Assembly (NCBI RefSeq): GCF_048551375.1
Contig: NZ_JBLYZJ010000007.1
Location: 1-64,000, forward strand
Origin: Faucicola sp048551375
Lineage (GTDB): Bacteria; Pseudomonadota; Gammaproteobacteria; Pseudomonadales; Moraxellaceae
Direction: 5' to 3'
Length of the DNA: 64,000 nucleotides
This document shows positions 52,964-60,939 of the stretch, in pieces; the first letter of the stretch is position 1, and every line of letters begins with the position of its first letter. Under the pieces are notes generated by a model that was not told where the DNA came from, ran no database searches, and was given only the letters and a program-made list of their open reading frames with translations. Position numbers and translations under genes: made by a program.

Positions 52964-52993
52964 ATTATACCTATTTAGTCTAAAATAACTTAT
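52964..52993 (-). promoter_or_regulatory. Moron promoter overlapping a transposase-type end site
   Basis: On the minus strand a TATAAT -10 box is preceded, in the -35/spacer region, by TTATTTTAGACTA (plus-strand 52976-52988). The longer stretch TAGTCTAAAATAACTTAT (52976-52993) is identical to the reverse complement of site L3 and nearly identical to R3. A protein that binds the phage ends could therefore control this gene. Confidence 0.6.
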
Positions 52994-53022
52994 GAAATTT
53001 TACTAACGAAATCCAAAAATAG

Positions 53023-53067
53023 TCGGAACTACGCCAATTATCCCCAGTTATCAAACCCTGTCAAACT
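53023..53067 (+). promoter_or_regulatory. Late promoter upstream of N gene
   Basis: TCGGAACTACGCCAATTAT starts at 53023, and CAAACT, the weakest of the four -10 hexamers, begins 39 bp later at 53062. The N gene ATG is 36 bp beyond. The -10 lies inside the left arm of a terminator hairpin. Confidence 0.6.
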
Positions 53068-53090
53068 AACCCAAATTGACAGGGTTTTTT
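53054..53090 (+). terminator. Terminator hairpin overlapping the late promoter
   Basis: AACCCTGTCAA (53054-53064) and TTGACAGGGTT (53076-53086) form a perfect 11-bp stem followed by T residues to 53090. It would stop transcripts from upstream while the new late transcript starts within or just after it. Confidence 0.75.
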
Positions 53091-53102
53091 ATGGGATAAC
53101 CA

Positions 53103-54320
53103 ATGGCTTGGAAAGACACCTTATTTGATGCAACATTTCGCCAAATACCGTTTGAAAGCACGGCACTGGGCGAAACTCGCAGTAAATCTGTCGTCATCCA
53201 CCAGTCGCCATACAGCAATAAAGCCCACCTATCAGACATGGGGAATGATGCACGCCGTTATAATATCACCGCATTTTTTGAGGGTGATGACTACGAGATT
53301 TATCGTGACAACTTTATCATTGCCCTAGATATGCACGGTACAGGCGAGCTTGTCCATCCATTGTACGGCTCAATGCAAGTGCAAGTCATGGATTATAGCA
53401 TCAAGCATGAGCCTGATGCCGTTGATAGCTGTAGCATTGACGTTAATTTTGTCATCGCTGAATCCGCCAGTGACAACAAAGAACTATTTGTCCCCACCCC
53501 ACTGCCCCCAGTCGAAGAACAGCCAACCGCAGTCATCTTGGACACACCAAGCGAAACATTAGAAGTGTATCAAGAGCAACTGGAGCAAATGAGTACCCCT
53601 GAAGCAGTGGAATTGACACGCTCAATCCCTGAAAAAGTGCGTGCCGAAATCAAAAAAGCAAGGCAGTTTTTGCAGGTCAATACCCAAGCTATCTATGACC
53701 TAACCAGTCCACCTGACTGGCTAAATGGTATCGTGAATGACACCATCGGACTGATGCACGATATTCCGCTCGATGCTGACCCAATGGCAAATTGGCGTAG
53801 AGTCATCCATAAAATCGAAAGCATTGGTGATATGTTTAGCGATACCGATATACCGCCTTTGCGATTTGTGGGGGCGGTATTGCCTGTGGCATTACAATCA
53901 CAAACCGTGATGGAGTTGTTAAAACTTGACCAAATACAACAGGTTCTAACGCCACTCGATATCATCACCGCCAACAACGTGGTACGGCAAAACATTAACA
54001 CCGCTATTACGGTTATCAGACGGATTGACCCATTACCGCCTGTGAGTGTCAATGTCCCAAAAATCGTATTGGACACACGCACACAAGTCGCCAAGCTCAA
54101 ACAAGCCTCGGCAACCTTGCAACAGCTTACCAATGAGGCAGTAAATAAAAAACCACCTTTGACCCAATATACCGTTAAACGCAATAGCACCCTACGACTG
54201 ATTGCTCATCGGCTATATGCTGACCATAGCCGAGCTGATGAACTGCTACGCCTTAATAAAGGCTTGGTAAGCCCTGCAATGGTCATGGCTGGTACGAGGT
54301 TAAATGTCTATGCCAAATGA
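53103..54320 (+). CDS. DNA circularisation/tail protein N (Mu gpN-like) with LysM-like tail
   Basis: 405 aa. The N-terminal ~100 residues (WKDTLFDATFRQIPFESTAL; YNITAFFEGDDYE) match the DNA-circularisation N-terminal family, a baseplate component in Mu. The C-terminal ~50 residues (YTVKRNSTLRLIAHRLYADH; MAGTRLNVYAK) look like a LysM module, as in gpX-type tail proteins. It overlaps the P gene by 17 bp. Confidence 0.87.
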   Translation: MAWKDTLFDATFRQIPFESTALGETRSKSVVIHQSPYSNKAHLSDMGNDARRYNITAFFEGDDYEIYRDNFIIALDMHGTGELVHPLYGSMQVQVMDYSIKHEPDAVDSCSIDVNFVIAESASDNKELFVPTPLPPVEEQPTAVILDTPSETLEVYQEQLEQMSTPEAVELTRSIPEKVRAEIKKARQFLQVNTQAIYDLTSPPDWLNGIVNDTIGLMHDIPLDADPMANWRRVIHKIESIGDMFSDTDIPPLRFVGAVLPVALQSQTVMELLKLDQIQQVLTPLDIITANNVVRQNINTAITVIRRIDPLPPVSVNVPKIVLDTRTQVAKLKQASATLQQLTNEAVNKKPPLTQYTVKRNSTLRLIAHRLYADHSRADELLRLNKGLVSPAMVMAGTRLNVYAK

Positions 54321-55494
54321 TAATGTAGTTTTATCCACAACCCCTCAAGCCTTACTCCTTAATCCACCTGTTACTGCTGAACAAGTGGCAGAGCGATTGG
54401 GGAATATTAAACTGATTGTTAATGGATTAGAGTGTAATCAATGGGACGATATCAGCATTGATAGTGACATCGGCATTCCTGCGGATGGTTGGTCATTTGC
54501 GTGGCTGGGTGTGGATTTAACAACTTTACCTGATGTGGTAAAAAGTGGGGCAGTATGTCAAATAAGCCTTGAATTAAAAGAGAAAAGTCGTATTTTGATG
54601 GTCGGTGTCATCGACAAAATTCAGCAAACGGTCAGCCGTGGACAAATTGGCGTGGCTATCACAGGACGTGATTTAGCAGGGCAACTATTAGATACTTCCG
54701 CCCCTATCACCCAAGGGCAGAATATGACACTTGAGGAAATTATTCATCGTTTTATTTTTAACAGCGACTTAGGTTCGCTCCCTTGGCAAATATTACCACA
54801 AGATAACAACTATCTAAAAGCTAAAGTTGGCATTGAAGATGGTCTTAGTGTATGGGATGCAATTAATAAAGGGGCTGAAGCCAGTGGGCAATATGTATGG
54901 ATGTCACCTGATGGGGCAATCTGTATTGGTAATCCTTTTAATGTGCAACAGTCACAAGGGCTTACTTTTATTATGAATAAAAAAAGCACAGAAGAAAAGC
55001 CAAATTTAATCACGAACATTACTTATTCTGAAGACTTATCCAATGCTTACAGTATTGTTGAAGTTGTTGGACAGGATGATAAAGGCAATAACTTTAGAGG
55101 TATTGCCACTGATGATAGATTGCCCATTAAAAGGCGGAAAATCCTTAACGAATCAAAAGCAGAAAACCAAGCCGAAGCCATGCAGTATGCTCAAAAAGCT
55201 TTACATGATAGTTGGCTTGATGCTTATGAGTGCGTCCTAACATTACCATTTTGGGCCGCTCTTGAATTGGGTTGGAAAGTCAGCTTTGAATCTGATGTTA
55301 TGCCTAGAATCGTTGGTGACTGGGTGATTTATGGTCGCACCCTAAAGCTTGACCGCCAAAACGGTAAAACCACCGAACTACGACTACGCAAATTTAGCGA
55401 CTGGATGCAACCGATACAACACGTTGAGCTTATCAAAGATACAAAAGCCAAAAAAGCCAAGAAACAAACAACCGTGAGGCGTAAACGCAAATGA
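54304..55494 (+). CDS. Baseplate hub protein (Mu gpP/gp44-like)
   Basis: 396 aa. The GMNVNGLECNQWDD-like opening and the GQIGVAITGRDLAGQLLDTS region, with a C-terminal LRLRKFSDWM, correspond to Mu gp44, the trimeric hub similar to T4 gp27 and phage D proteins. The tail is Lys-rich (AKKAKKQTTVRRKRK). It overlaps gp45 by 4 bp. Confidence 0.88.
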   Translation: MSMPNDNVVLSTTPQALLLNPPVTAEQVAERLGNIKLIVNGLECNQWDDISIDSDIGIPADGWSFAWLGVDLTTLPDVVKSGAVCQISLELKEKSRILMVGVIDKIQQTVSRGQIGVAITGRDLAGQLLDTSAPITQGQNMTLEEIIHRFIFNSDLGSLPWQILPQDNNYLKAKVGIEDGLSVWDAINKGAEASGQYVWMSPDGAICIGNPFNVQQSQGLTFIMNKKSTEEKPNLITNITYSEDLSNAYSIVEVVGQDDKGNNFRGIATDDRLPIKRRKILNESKAENQAEAMQYAQKALHDSWLDAYECVLTLPFWAALELGWKVSFESDVMPRIVGDWVIYGRTLKLDRQNGKTTELRLRKFSDWMQPIQHVELIKDTKAKKAKKQTTVRRKRK

Positions 55495-55955
55495 TAAACA
55501 GAGTCCGTCAAGCCATCTGTGGCTTTGTCAAACGCCGTGGTACACCGTTACAAGTCACTGGGCTGTCTGAAGAGATTATCGACAATGTCCGCATCATGCA
55601 ACAAGTGGGCTTTGCCAGTGACTTGCCTGTTGATAGTCAAGTGGTCATGTTACCTATCGGTGGACGTGCGACAAATATGGTCATTATCGCCAGTGGTGAA
55701 GCCCCTATCGTTGTCACTGCCAATGAAGGTGAGGTGGTCATCTATGACCAGTTTGGACATGAAATCCGTCTAGGTAAAGCTGGTATCAAAATGATTGGCA
55801 ATGTTGACGTACAGGGCAATATCACAACCCACGGCAATATCACAGCAAACGGTCAAATCAATGATATGCAAGGCTCAATGGCTGAAATCCGTACTATTTA
55901 CAACAGTCATAGCCATGTCACAGATGGCACACCGCCAACCAATCCAATGGTGTAA
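55491..55955 (+). CDS. Baseplate spike protein (Mu gp45/gpV-like)
   Basis: 154 aa. An OB-fold-like N-terminal part (LQVTGLSEEIIDNVRIMQQV) is followed by a beta-helical repeat segment (GNVDVQGNITTHGNITANGQ) ending in HSHVTDGTPPTNPM. The terminal His-x-His arrangement is the iron-binding tip known from Mu and P2 spikes. It pierces the outer membrane on contraction. Confidence 0.9.
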   Translation: MINRVRQAICGFVKRRGTPLQVTGLSEEIIDNVRIMQQVGFASDLPVDSQVVMLPIGGRATNMVIIASGEAPIVVTANEGEVVIYDQFGHEIRLGKAGIKMIGNVDVQGNITTHGNITANGQINDMQGSMAEIRTIYNSHSHVTDGTPPTNPMV

Positions 55956-56323
55956 TGATGAAATTTAACCTAGTCACACATGATTATATTGCCAGCACAT
56001 TGACTGCACCGCCAGTGATTGATGTGCTAGATGCCGTATATCTACGTCTTAGCACCCAAAAAGGCAGTTATTTTGCGGATAAAAATTTGGGTAGTGAGCT
56101 ATATCGGCTCAAGCGTTGCAAAGACACACCACAAATCCGACTGCAAGCCGTAGCATGGGCGAAGCAAGCGTTAGAACCGCTTAAAAACCGTTATTTTTTA
56201 GCCAGTATCACCGTGATTGAGCAGTTGCCAATTATCAGGGGCAATATTCATTTAATCATTACTTTGACCCACCAAAGTGGACAAGTTTACACCACAAATT
56301 ACACGATTAAGGTAGCAGGATAA
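55955..56323 (+). CDS. Baseplate wedge protein (Mu gp46-like)
   Basis: 122 aa. TAPPVIDVLDAVYLRLSTQK and GSYFADKNLGSELYRLKRCK match the GP46 family. It is a wedge component next to gp47. The start overlaps the previous stop and the end overlaps the next start by one base. Confidence 0.88.
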   Translation: MMKFNLVTHDYIASTLTAPPVIDVLDAVYLRLSTQKGSYFADKNLGSELYRLKRCKDTPQIRLQAVAWAKQALEPLKNRYFLASITVIEQLPIIRGNIHLIITLTHQSGQVYTTNYTIKVAG

Positions 56324-57369
56324 TGTACCCAATTCCCAGTTTTAACCAAATTCGAGCGACTATTCTCAATGAGTACCTTAATCAGACTGGTCTTGCGATA
56401 CCTGATGACAGTGATGCCAGTATCCGAGCTGATGGCACGTCTGCGGTAGTCGAGGGGCTATATGCTCATCAATCTTACATTGTACGTCAATTATTTGTAC
56501 AAACTGCTGATGAGCCGTATCTATATATCCACGCTGACCAAATCGGCTTGCCACGCTTAGGCGGTAGTATTGCCACAGGTCAAATCCAAGCCATTGCCAC
56601 GATTACAGGTATCACCATCCCAGTCGGTAGCCGTCTGACAGATGGCAAAGGCTACTATTGGTACACCACCAATCAAGCCATTACCACAGCAGGTAAAGCC
56701 GTGACCTTGCAAATTCAAGCCGACAAAGCAGGGGGAAGCTATAACCGTGATGGCTCATTGCTTTGGGTCACTGGTATTGCTGGGGTCATGCCTACCGTCA
56801 CCATTGACACCCTATCAGGCGGTTCAGACGGTGAAGACCTTGAACGCTGGCGAAATCGGCTGTGGGAAAAGAAAAAACTGGGAAAAACCCTATCACGCTA
56901 TGAAGACTTACGCCAAGCGGTATTAGGAGTCGCAGGGGTAGCCAATGCCTTTATCTACCCTCGCAGACGTGGGGTGGGTTCGGTGGATGTCGCAATTACC
57001 GCAACAGGGGCGAATGGTGCAACCTTACCCAGTGATAGTCTATTAACCCAAGCCCAATACGCCTTACAAAACGCTGCTGCTTTCTTTGAGGACGTGCGAG
57101 CCTTTAAGCCAACGGTTATTAAATTGGATGTCACTGCCAAAGTGGTTGGGGTAAATATCAATAATGGTGAGATTTATAACATCATTGAGCGGTATTTGAC
57201 AGGTCTTGCACCTGCGGAAAGCTACCGTGAATCTGTGTTATCTGCATTGATATTGGGGGTGACTGGTGTAACTGACGTGGTACTGACACCCAATCAAAAC
57301 CTTGACCCTACGGTCAGTATGGAGCAAGTGGGTTGGATAAGAGCAGGATTAATTCAAGTGACCCAATAA
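56323..57369 (+). CDS. Baseplate J-like protein (Mu gp47)
   Basis: 348 aa. Baseplate_J features include GGSDGEDLERWRNRLWEKKK and the VLGVAGVANAFIYPRRRGVG segment. It forms the baseplate wedge that links hub, sheath and fibres. Full length for the family, with no defects seen. Confidence 0.92.
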   Translation: MYPIPSFNQIRATILNEYLNQTGLAIPDDSDASIRADGTSAVVEGLYAHQSYIVRQLFVQTADEPYLYIHADQIGLPRLGGSIATGQIQAIATITGITIPVGSRLTDGKGYYWYTTNQAITTAGKAVTLQIQADKAGGSYNRDGSLLWVTGIAGVMPTVTIDTLSGGSDGEDLERWRNRLWEKKKLGKTLSRYEDLRQAVLGVAGVANAFIYPRRRGVGSVDVAITATGANGATLPSDSLLTQAQYALQNAAAFFEDVRAFKPTVIKLDVTAKVVGVNINNGEIYNIIERYLTGLAPAESYRESVLSALILGVTGVTDVVLTPNQNLDPTVSMEQVGWIRAGLIQVTQ

Positions 57370-57381
57370 ATAGGCAAAAGA

Positions 57382-57921
57382 ATGACAGTAAACAACCAAG
57401 AAATGATTGCTGATATCTTAATGGCTCACTTACCGAGTGGTAGTTATGATAATGCATTAGACACGCTATTATACCATGATATCATGGCTCACAGCAAGGC
57501 TTTCAGCGATATTTTGACTGCTGATGAGCAGATTTTGAGCAATATCGAACGCATACCCTTGGCACTTTTAGCCGACTATGAACGTGAGTACGGATTACCG
57601 CTTGGCTGTGGCGTTGATAATACCCAAGCCAATGAACAAACACGCTTGGCAGAGCTTGAGCGAGTCATGCGAGAAGGTCATGTTAAGCTGAATCGACAAG
57701 GCTTGCAAAGCCTGTTTGACCGTTATAACCAACAAATTGTAGCCGTCAAAACTTACGTGCCAATGCAATGTACTGGCAAATGCACCGACCCAGTCAATAG
57801 CGAGCGGTTACGATTTAAAGCAACTGTGACCGTCAAAGCCCCTTTAACCGTATCTATGCCATGTTTGGAGCGTCATTTTTTACCTGCCGCTTTACGCATT
57901 GATTTGATTGTACAAAACTAA
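57382..57921 (+). CDS. Tail protein (Mu gp48-like, DUF2313)
   Basis: 179 aa. The ADILMAHLPSGSYDN opening, the ERIPLALLADYEREYGLPLG core and the QANEQTRLAELERVM helix match DUF2313. It is a peripheral baseplate protein between gp47 and the tail fibre. A CTGKC...C cluster near 130 is unusual but has no assigned role. Confidence 0.87.
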   Translation: MTVNNQEMIADILMAHLPSGSYDNALDTLLYHDIMAHSKAFSDILTADEQILSNIERIPLALLADYEREYGLPLGCGVDNTQANEQTRLAELERVMREGHVKLNRQGLQSLFDRYNQQIVAVKTYVPMQCTGKCTDPVNSERLRFKATVTVKAPLTVSMPCLERHFLPAALRIDLIVQN

Positions 57922-57936
57922 CCAACAGGATAAACT

Positions 57937-58650
57937 ATGCACCGTATTGACTCAGCCACCGCTCGCCAAAATCTGAATGGCACTGGTAAAAACGGCTTCC
58001 ATGATAATGCTGATTTACCCAATCAAGATGCCACCTATCTTACCCCAATGTGGTGTAATAGTGTACAAGAAGAGATTGCCAACGTTATTGAGGGATTAGG
58101 TGTACCGTTAGATAAAGCAGATAATCATCAATTATCTAACATCCTAATAACAACTTTTGCCAAAAATACCGCACTACAAAAGGCAATCAATGATTATTCC
58201 AATAAATTCGCTGAACAAAATAGCCGTATTTTAGCGTTAGAAAATCGTAAGCTTGAAGATACAGCGATTGGCGAAATTATCGTCACTTGCCAGCACTTTA
58301 ATAGTCCAGCGGAAGTTGCTATATATAAGGGGTATGGCACATGGGAGCGTGAAGCAGAGGGTCGTGCTATCGTTGGCTTCTCAAGTCAAGTTGATAGCCC
58401 TGCATGGACACGCCAAAATGGCAGATTGTTTGGTGAATATGAACATAAACTTAATATTGATGAAATGCCTACTCACTCACATGATGTGACATTAGCGGCA
58501 GTCAGTGACTCTGGCTCTAAATACTTCGCTAATGGTGGTTATGATGGTACTGAGCCTGACTTACTTACAGTAAATTCAAGTGGTGGTGATAAGCCTCATA
58601 ATAACGTGCAACCATCCAAGACGTATAATATATGGCGACGCATTGCATAA
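57937..58650 (+). CDS. Short tail fibre/collar protein
   Basis: 237 aa, short compared with Mu gpS. The N-terminus MHRIDSATARQNLNGTGKNG and the following TYLTPMWCNSVQEEIANVIE are typical baseplate-attachment segments of tail fibres. The C-terminus has a collar-like domain (EMPTHSHDV; KPHNNVQPSKTYNIWRRIA). It would bind the host surface. No fibre assembly gene or invertible segment follows, and attR begins within 50 bp. Confidence 0.85.
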   Translation: MHRIDSATARQNLNGTGKNGFHDNADLPNQDATYLTPMWCNSVQEEIANVIEGLGVPLDKADNHQLSNILITTFAKNTALQKAINDYSNKFAEQNSRILALENRKLEDTAIGEIIVTCQHFNSPAEVAIYKGYGTWEREAEGRAIVGFSSQVDSPAWTRQNGRLFGEYEHKLNIDEMPTHSHDVTLAAVSDSGSKYFANGGYDGTEPDLLTVNSSGGDKPHNNVQPSKTYNIWRRIA

Positions 58651-58693
58651 TTAGTATAAAATAAATTATTAAACTCACTATATAAAGTGGGTT

Positions 58694-58766
58694 TGGTCTA
58701 AAATAACTTCTTAAAATTAGTCTAAAATGAATTATTGATTAGTCTAAAATAAATTTTCGATTTACA
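58694..58766 (-). other. attR: right phage end with transposase sites R1-R3
   Basis: TAGTCTAAAATAA (R1, 58740-58752), TAGTCTAAAATGA (R2, 58718-58730) and TGGTCTAAAATAA (R3, 58694-58706) are inverted relative to the left-end sites. R1-R2 spacing is 22 bp, as in Mu. The outer end reads ...TTTACA. Confidence 0.85.
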
Positions 58767-58959
58767 ACTGCTTGAGCGTTTACATACTCGCAATGAATAT
58801 TTGATTGGCAGTCATCACCCCTTGCGTGAAACGCTGATTATGCAAACAGGCAATAATGAGCGTGACCGTCAATATTTTCTAAATAAATCCTATCGTTTTT
58901 CCAAAGAGCATTTGATTCATGTTTGGCAACCAAAACCACAAGGCTTGAGTATTTTTTGA
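58767..58959 (+). pseudogene. 3' remnant of an unidentified host gene
   Basis: An open frame runs directly from the phage end to TGA at 58957-58959 and encodes about 63 residues (LLERLHTRNEYLIGSHHPLR and following, ending QPKPQGLSIF). The clean protein-like sequence indicates the 3' end of a real gene. Its 5' part is not at the left phage border, so it was lost or moved. The family is not recognised. Confidence 0.65.
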
Positions 58960-59555
58960 TGACAACCCTCAATTTTTATCAGACCCACGCTAACGTTTTT
59001 TTTAGCCAAACCATTAATGTGGATATGCAAAATATCTATGAGCTATTTTTAGCTCATCTACCAAAAGGTCAGCAAGTGATTTTGGATGTGGGCTGTGGCT
59101 CTGGGCGTGATAGCGTGTTTTTTGCTAATCAAGGCTTTGAGGTCACTGCCATTGATGGCTCACAAAATCTCATTGATTTAGCCAAAGTTACGGATAAACG
59201 TGTGAATTGGCAATGCTTAAAATTTGATGAAATTCAGCGTCAACACTGGCTCAACACTTTTACAGGTATTTGGGCGTGTGCGTCTTTACTTCATGTGCCT
59301 TTTGACGATTTACCAAGCACTTTAAATGATTTAGTCACTTGTTTAACGCCCAACGGCATTTTATACGCTTCGTTTAAATACGGTGATGGCGAACGAGAAA
59401 AAGAGGGGCGTTTTTTTTGTGATATCAATGAACAGCGATGGCAAATTATTGAAAATCAATTGCAAAATATCAAAACTTTAAAAATTTGGCAAACAGTTGA
59501 TAATCGTGTAGATAGACAGGAAATTTGGTTTAATTATATTTTGGGGAAAATATAA
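58959..59555 (+). CDS. Class I SAM-dependent methyltransferase (TehB-like fold)
   Basis: 198 aa from the ATG at 58959, which overlaps the stop of the preceding gene remnant (ATGA). Motif I is VILDVGCGSGRDSVFFANQG at residues ~45-64, and Asp of motif II lies in VTAIDGS. The segment GIWACASLLHVPFDDLPSTL is typical of small-molecule or tellurite-type methyltransferases. The substrate is unknown. It was evidently co-translated with the truncated gene, so the prophage probably alters its expression. A longer start (58923) lies inside the upstream reading frame and is rejected. Confidence 0.82.
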   Translation: MTTLNFYQTHANVFFSQTINVDMQNIYELFLAHLPKGQQVILDVGCGSGRDSVFFANQGFEVTAIDGSQNLIDLAKVTDKRVNWQCLKFDEIQRQHWLNTFTGIWACASLLHVPFDDLPSTLNDLVTCLTPNGILYASFKYGDGEREKEGRFFCDINEQRWQIIENQLQNIKTLKIWQTVDNRVDRQEIWFNYILGKI

Positions 59556-59600
59556 AAAATCGTGGTCACGGAATGAAATCAGAGGAATTACAGGCAATAA

Positions 59601-59628
59601 AAAAGCCTAACTGTTAAGTTAGGCTTTC
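59601..59628 (-). terminator. Terminator of the tRNA-Gly gene
   Basis: The stem AGCCTAAC / GTTAGGCT (59604-59611 and 59618-59625) has an A-run on its left, which reads as T6 on the minus strand, just after the tRNA 3' end. Confidence 0.8.
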
Positions 59629-59635
59629 TTTAATA

Positions 59636-59711
<76 letters not shown>

Positions 59712-59780
59712 ATTTGGTGGTCAACGTTACGATTTATTTTCTAACTTTTTCTTAGTTAGTATCGCTTCGTTGTGGTGCGT

Positions 59781-59808
59781 ATTATAAGGATTTTTAACAC
59801 CCCGTCAA
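59781..59808 (-). promoter_or_regulatory. Promoter of tRNA-Gly
   Basis: On the minus strand TTGACG (59808-59803) and TATAAT (59786-59781) are separated by 16 bp and followed by a GC-rich discriminator, as in strongly regulated stable-RNA promoters. Confidence 0.85.
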
Positions 59809-59986
59809 GCACTTTTTTCAAAAATTTTGATATTTTTTTAAAGAAAAATAAAATATCCTTTTTTATCAATGACTTATAAATAATAAAAAATCACTTTATT
59901 TTGTATGGTTGGCACATATTTATCAAACAATGCTATGATACCCTCATTATATATATTCAATCTACCAATATAATACAGGTGAGGCT

Positions 59987-60430
59987 ATGGCAGAATATTT
60001 TTTATGGTTTAAGGCATGGCACGTTATTAGCGTGATTTGTTGGTTTGCAGGGCTGTTTTATTTGCCACGCCTGTTTGTGTATCATGCGATGAGCGAGGAT
60101 AAAGTGAGCCATGACCGTTTTGTCATTATGGAGCGTAAGCTGTATCGAGGTATTATGACCCCTGCAATGGTGGCAACTTGGGCGTTTGGGTTGCTTATGC
60201 TTGTGCCGAGTTGGGATGCGTATAAGACGCAAGGCTGGCTTCATATTAAGCTTGCGTTGGTAGTGCTATTGACGGTGTATCATTTTATGGCGAATCATTA
60301 TCGCAAGCAGTTAATGACCAATGCTCATGCCAAAAGTCATGTGTTTTGGCGGTGGTTTAATGAAGCACCGACTTTAATTTTGGTAGCAGTGGTGATTTTA
60401 GTGATTGTAAAACCGCAATTTGGCAATTAA
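59987..60430 (+). CDS. hemJ: Protoporphyrinogen IX oxidase HemJ
   Basis: 147 aa, four membrane helices. The N-terminal LWFKAWHVISVICWFAGLFY with the conserved His, then MERKLYRGIMTPAM and WLHIKLALV with a second His, match HemJ (UPF0093). HemJ converts protoporphyrinogen IX to protoporphyrin IX in heme synthesis and is the form used by Acinetobacter and relatives. Length is normal for the family. Confidence 0.9.
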   Translation: MAEYFLWFKAWHVISVICWFAGLFYLPRLFVYHAMSEDKVSHDRFVIMERKLYRGIMTPAMVATWAFGLLMLVPSWDAYKTQGWLHIKLALVVLLTVYHFMANHYRKQLMTNAHAKSHVFWRWFNEAPTLILVAVVILVIVKPQFGN

Positions 60431-60441
60431 AAACTGGATAA

Positions 60442-60939
60442 ATGATGAAAAACCACCCAATTTTCGCTAATAAATTTGTCAAAAGCTTACTAAAGTTTTT
60501 GGCATTTATGGTGTGTTGGGCGGTTTTAGCCACATTATTTAACGCTTTAATGCCTCCCAAACATCATCAGCCCAATACGATATTTAGTGTTTGTATCATT
60601 GAAAATAACCAACCAACACTTATCCGATTAACCGACCTTAATCATCACGTTTTATGCACCCAAGAAACCTCTCAAACGAAAGAGGATAATCCTGCGTTTT
60701 CGTTTCGTTTAAGACAAATCAAAGACGATTGGGAAATAACAGAATACGCTGATAGCCCTGCCGACCCTATTGTTTATCATTATCAAATTAAAAATAATCA
60801 AGTTATTCCAAAATGGTTTAGCATGGGCGGTATGACTAACAGTATGCTAAATTGGTTTTGGGCTTTTTGGGTAGCACTAATAGCTTATGAAATAAGGCAA
60901 TCCATTCACCGACGAAAGCAAAAATCCGCTAACTCTTGA
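60442..60939 (+). CDS. Hypothetical protein with two membrane helices
   Basis: 165 aa. One hydrophobic helix at ~17-35 (LKFLAFMVCWAVLATLFNAL), a ~90-residue periplasmic or cytoplasmic loop, then a second helix (~133-150, MLNWFWAFWVALIAYEI) and a basic tail. It follows hemJ by 11 bp and is probably co-transcribed. No recognised family; its 3' end overlaps the convergent exonuclease gene by 11 bp. Confidence 0.6.
   Translation: MMKNHPIFANKFVKSLLKFLAFMVCWAVLATLFNALMPPKHHQPNTIFSVCIIENNQPTLIRLTDLNHHVLCTQETSQTKEDNPAFSFRLRQIKDDWEITEYADSPADPIVYHYQIKNNQVIPKWFSMGGMTNSMLNWFWAFWVALIAYEIRQSIHRRKQKSANS

Larger units (their letters stand above)
23444..58766 (+). mobile_element. Mu-like transposable prophage
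   Basis: 35.3 kb element with Mu gene order from repressor to tail fibre. Both ends start 5'-TGT, and each has TTATTTTAGACTA beginning exactly 14 bp in. The 27-bp terminal inverted repeats agree at 22 positions. Three sites lie at each end, as for MuA. Structural and replication genes are present, but the tail sheath is split by an insertion, and no mom gene or fibre-inverting recombinase is seen. The exact ends are uncertain by 8 bp, because a GATTT direct repeat lies just inside the TG/CA ends. Confidence 0.92.

Noticed and set aside
57937..58693. Invertible tail-fibre segment with a Gin-type recombinase, as in Mu
   Set aside because: Only one short fibre gene is present, with no inverted gix-like repeats and no recombinase gene before attR.
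58923..58958. Longer methyltransferase start at 58923 (TTG)
   Set aside because: The extra 12 codons overlap the conserved-looking 3' end of the upstream gene remnant. The ATG at 58959 makes a normal ATGA overlap.
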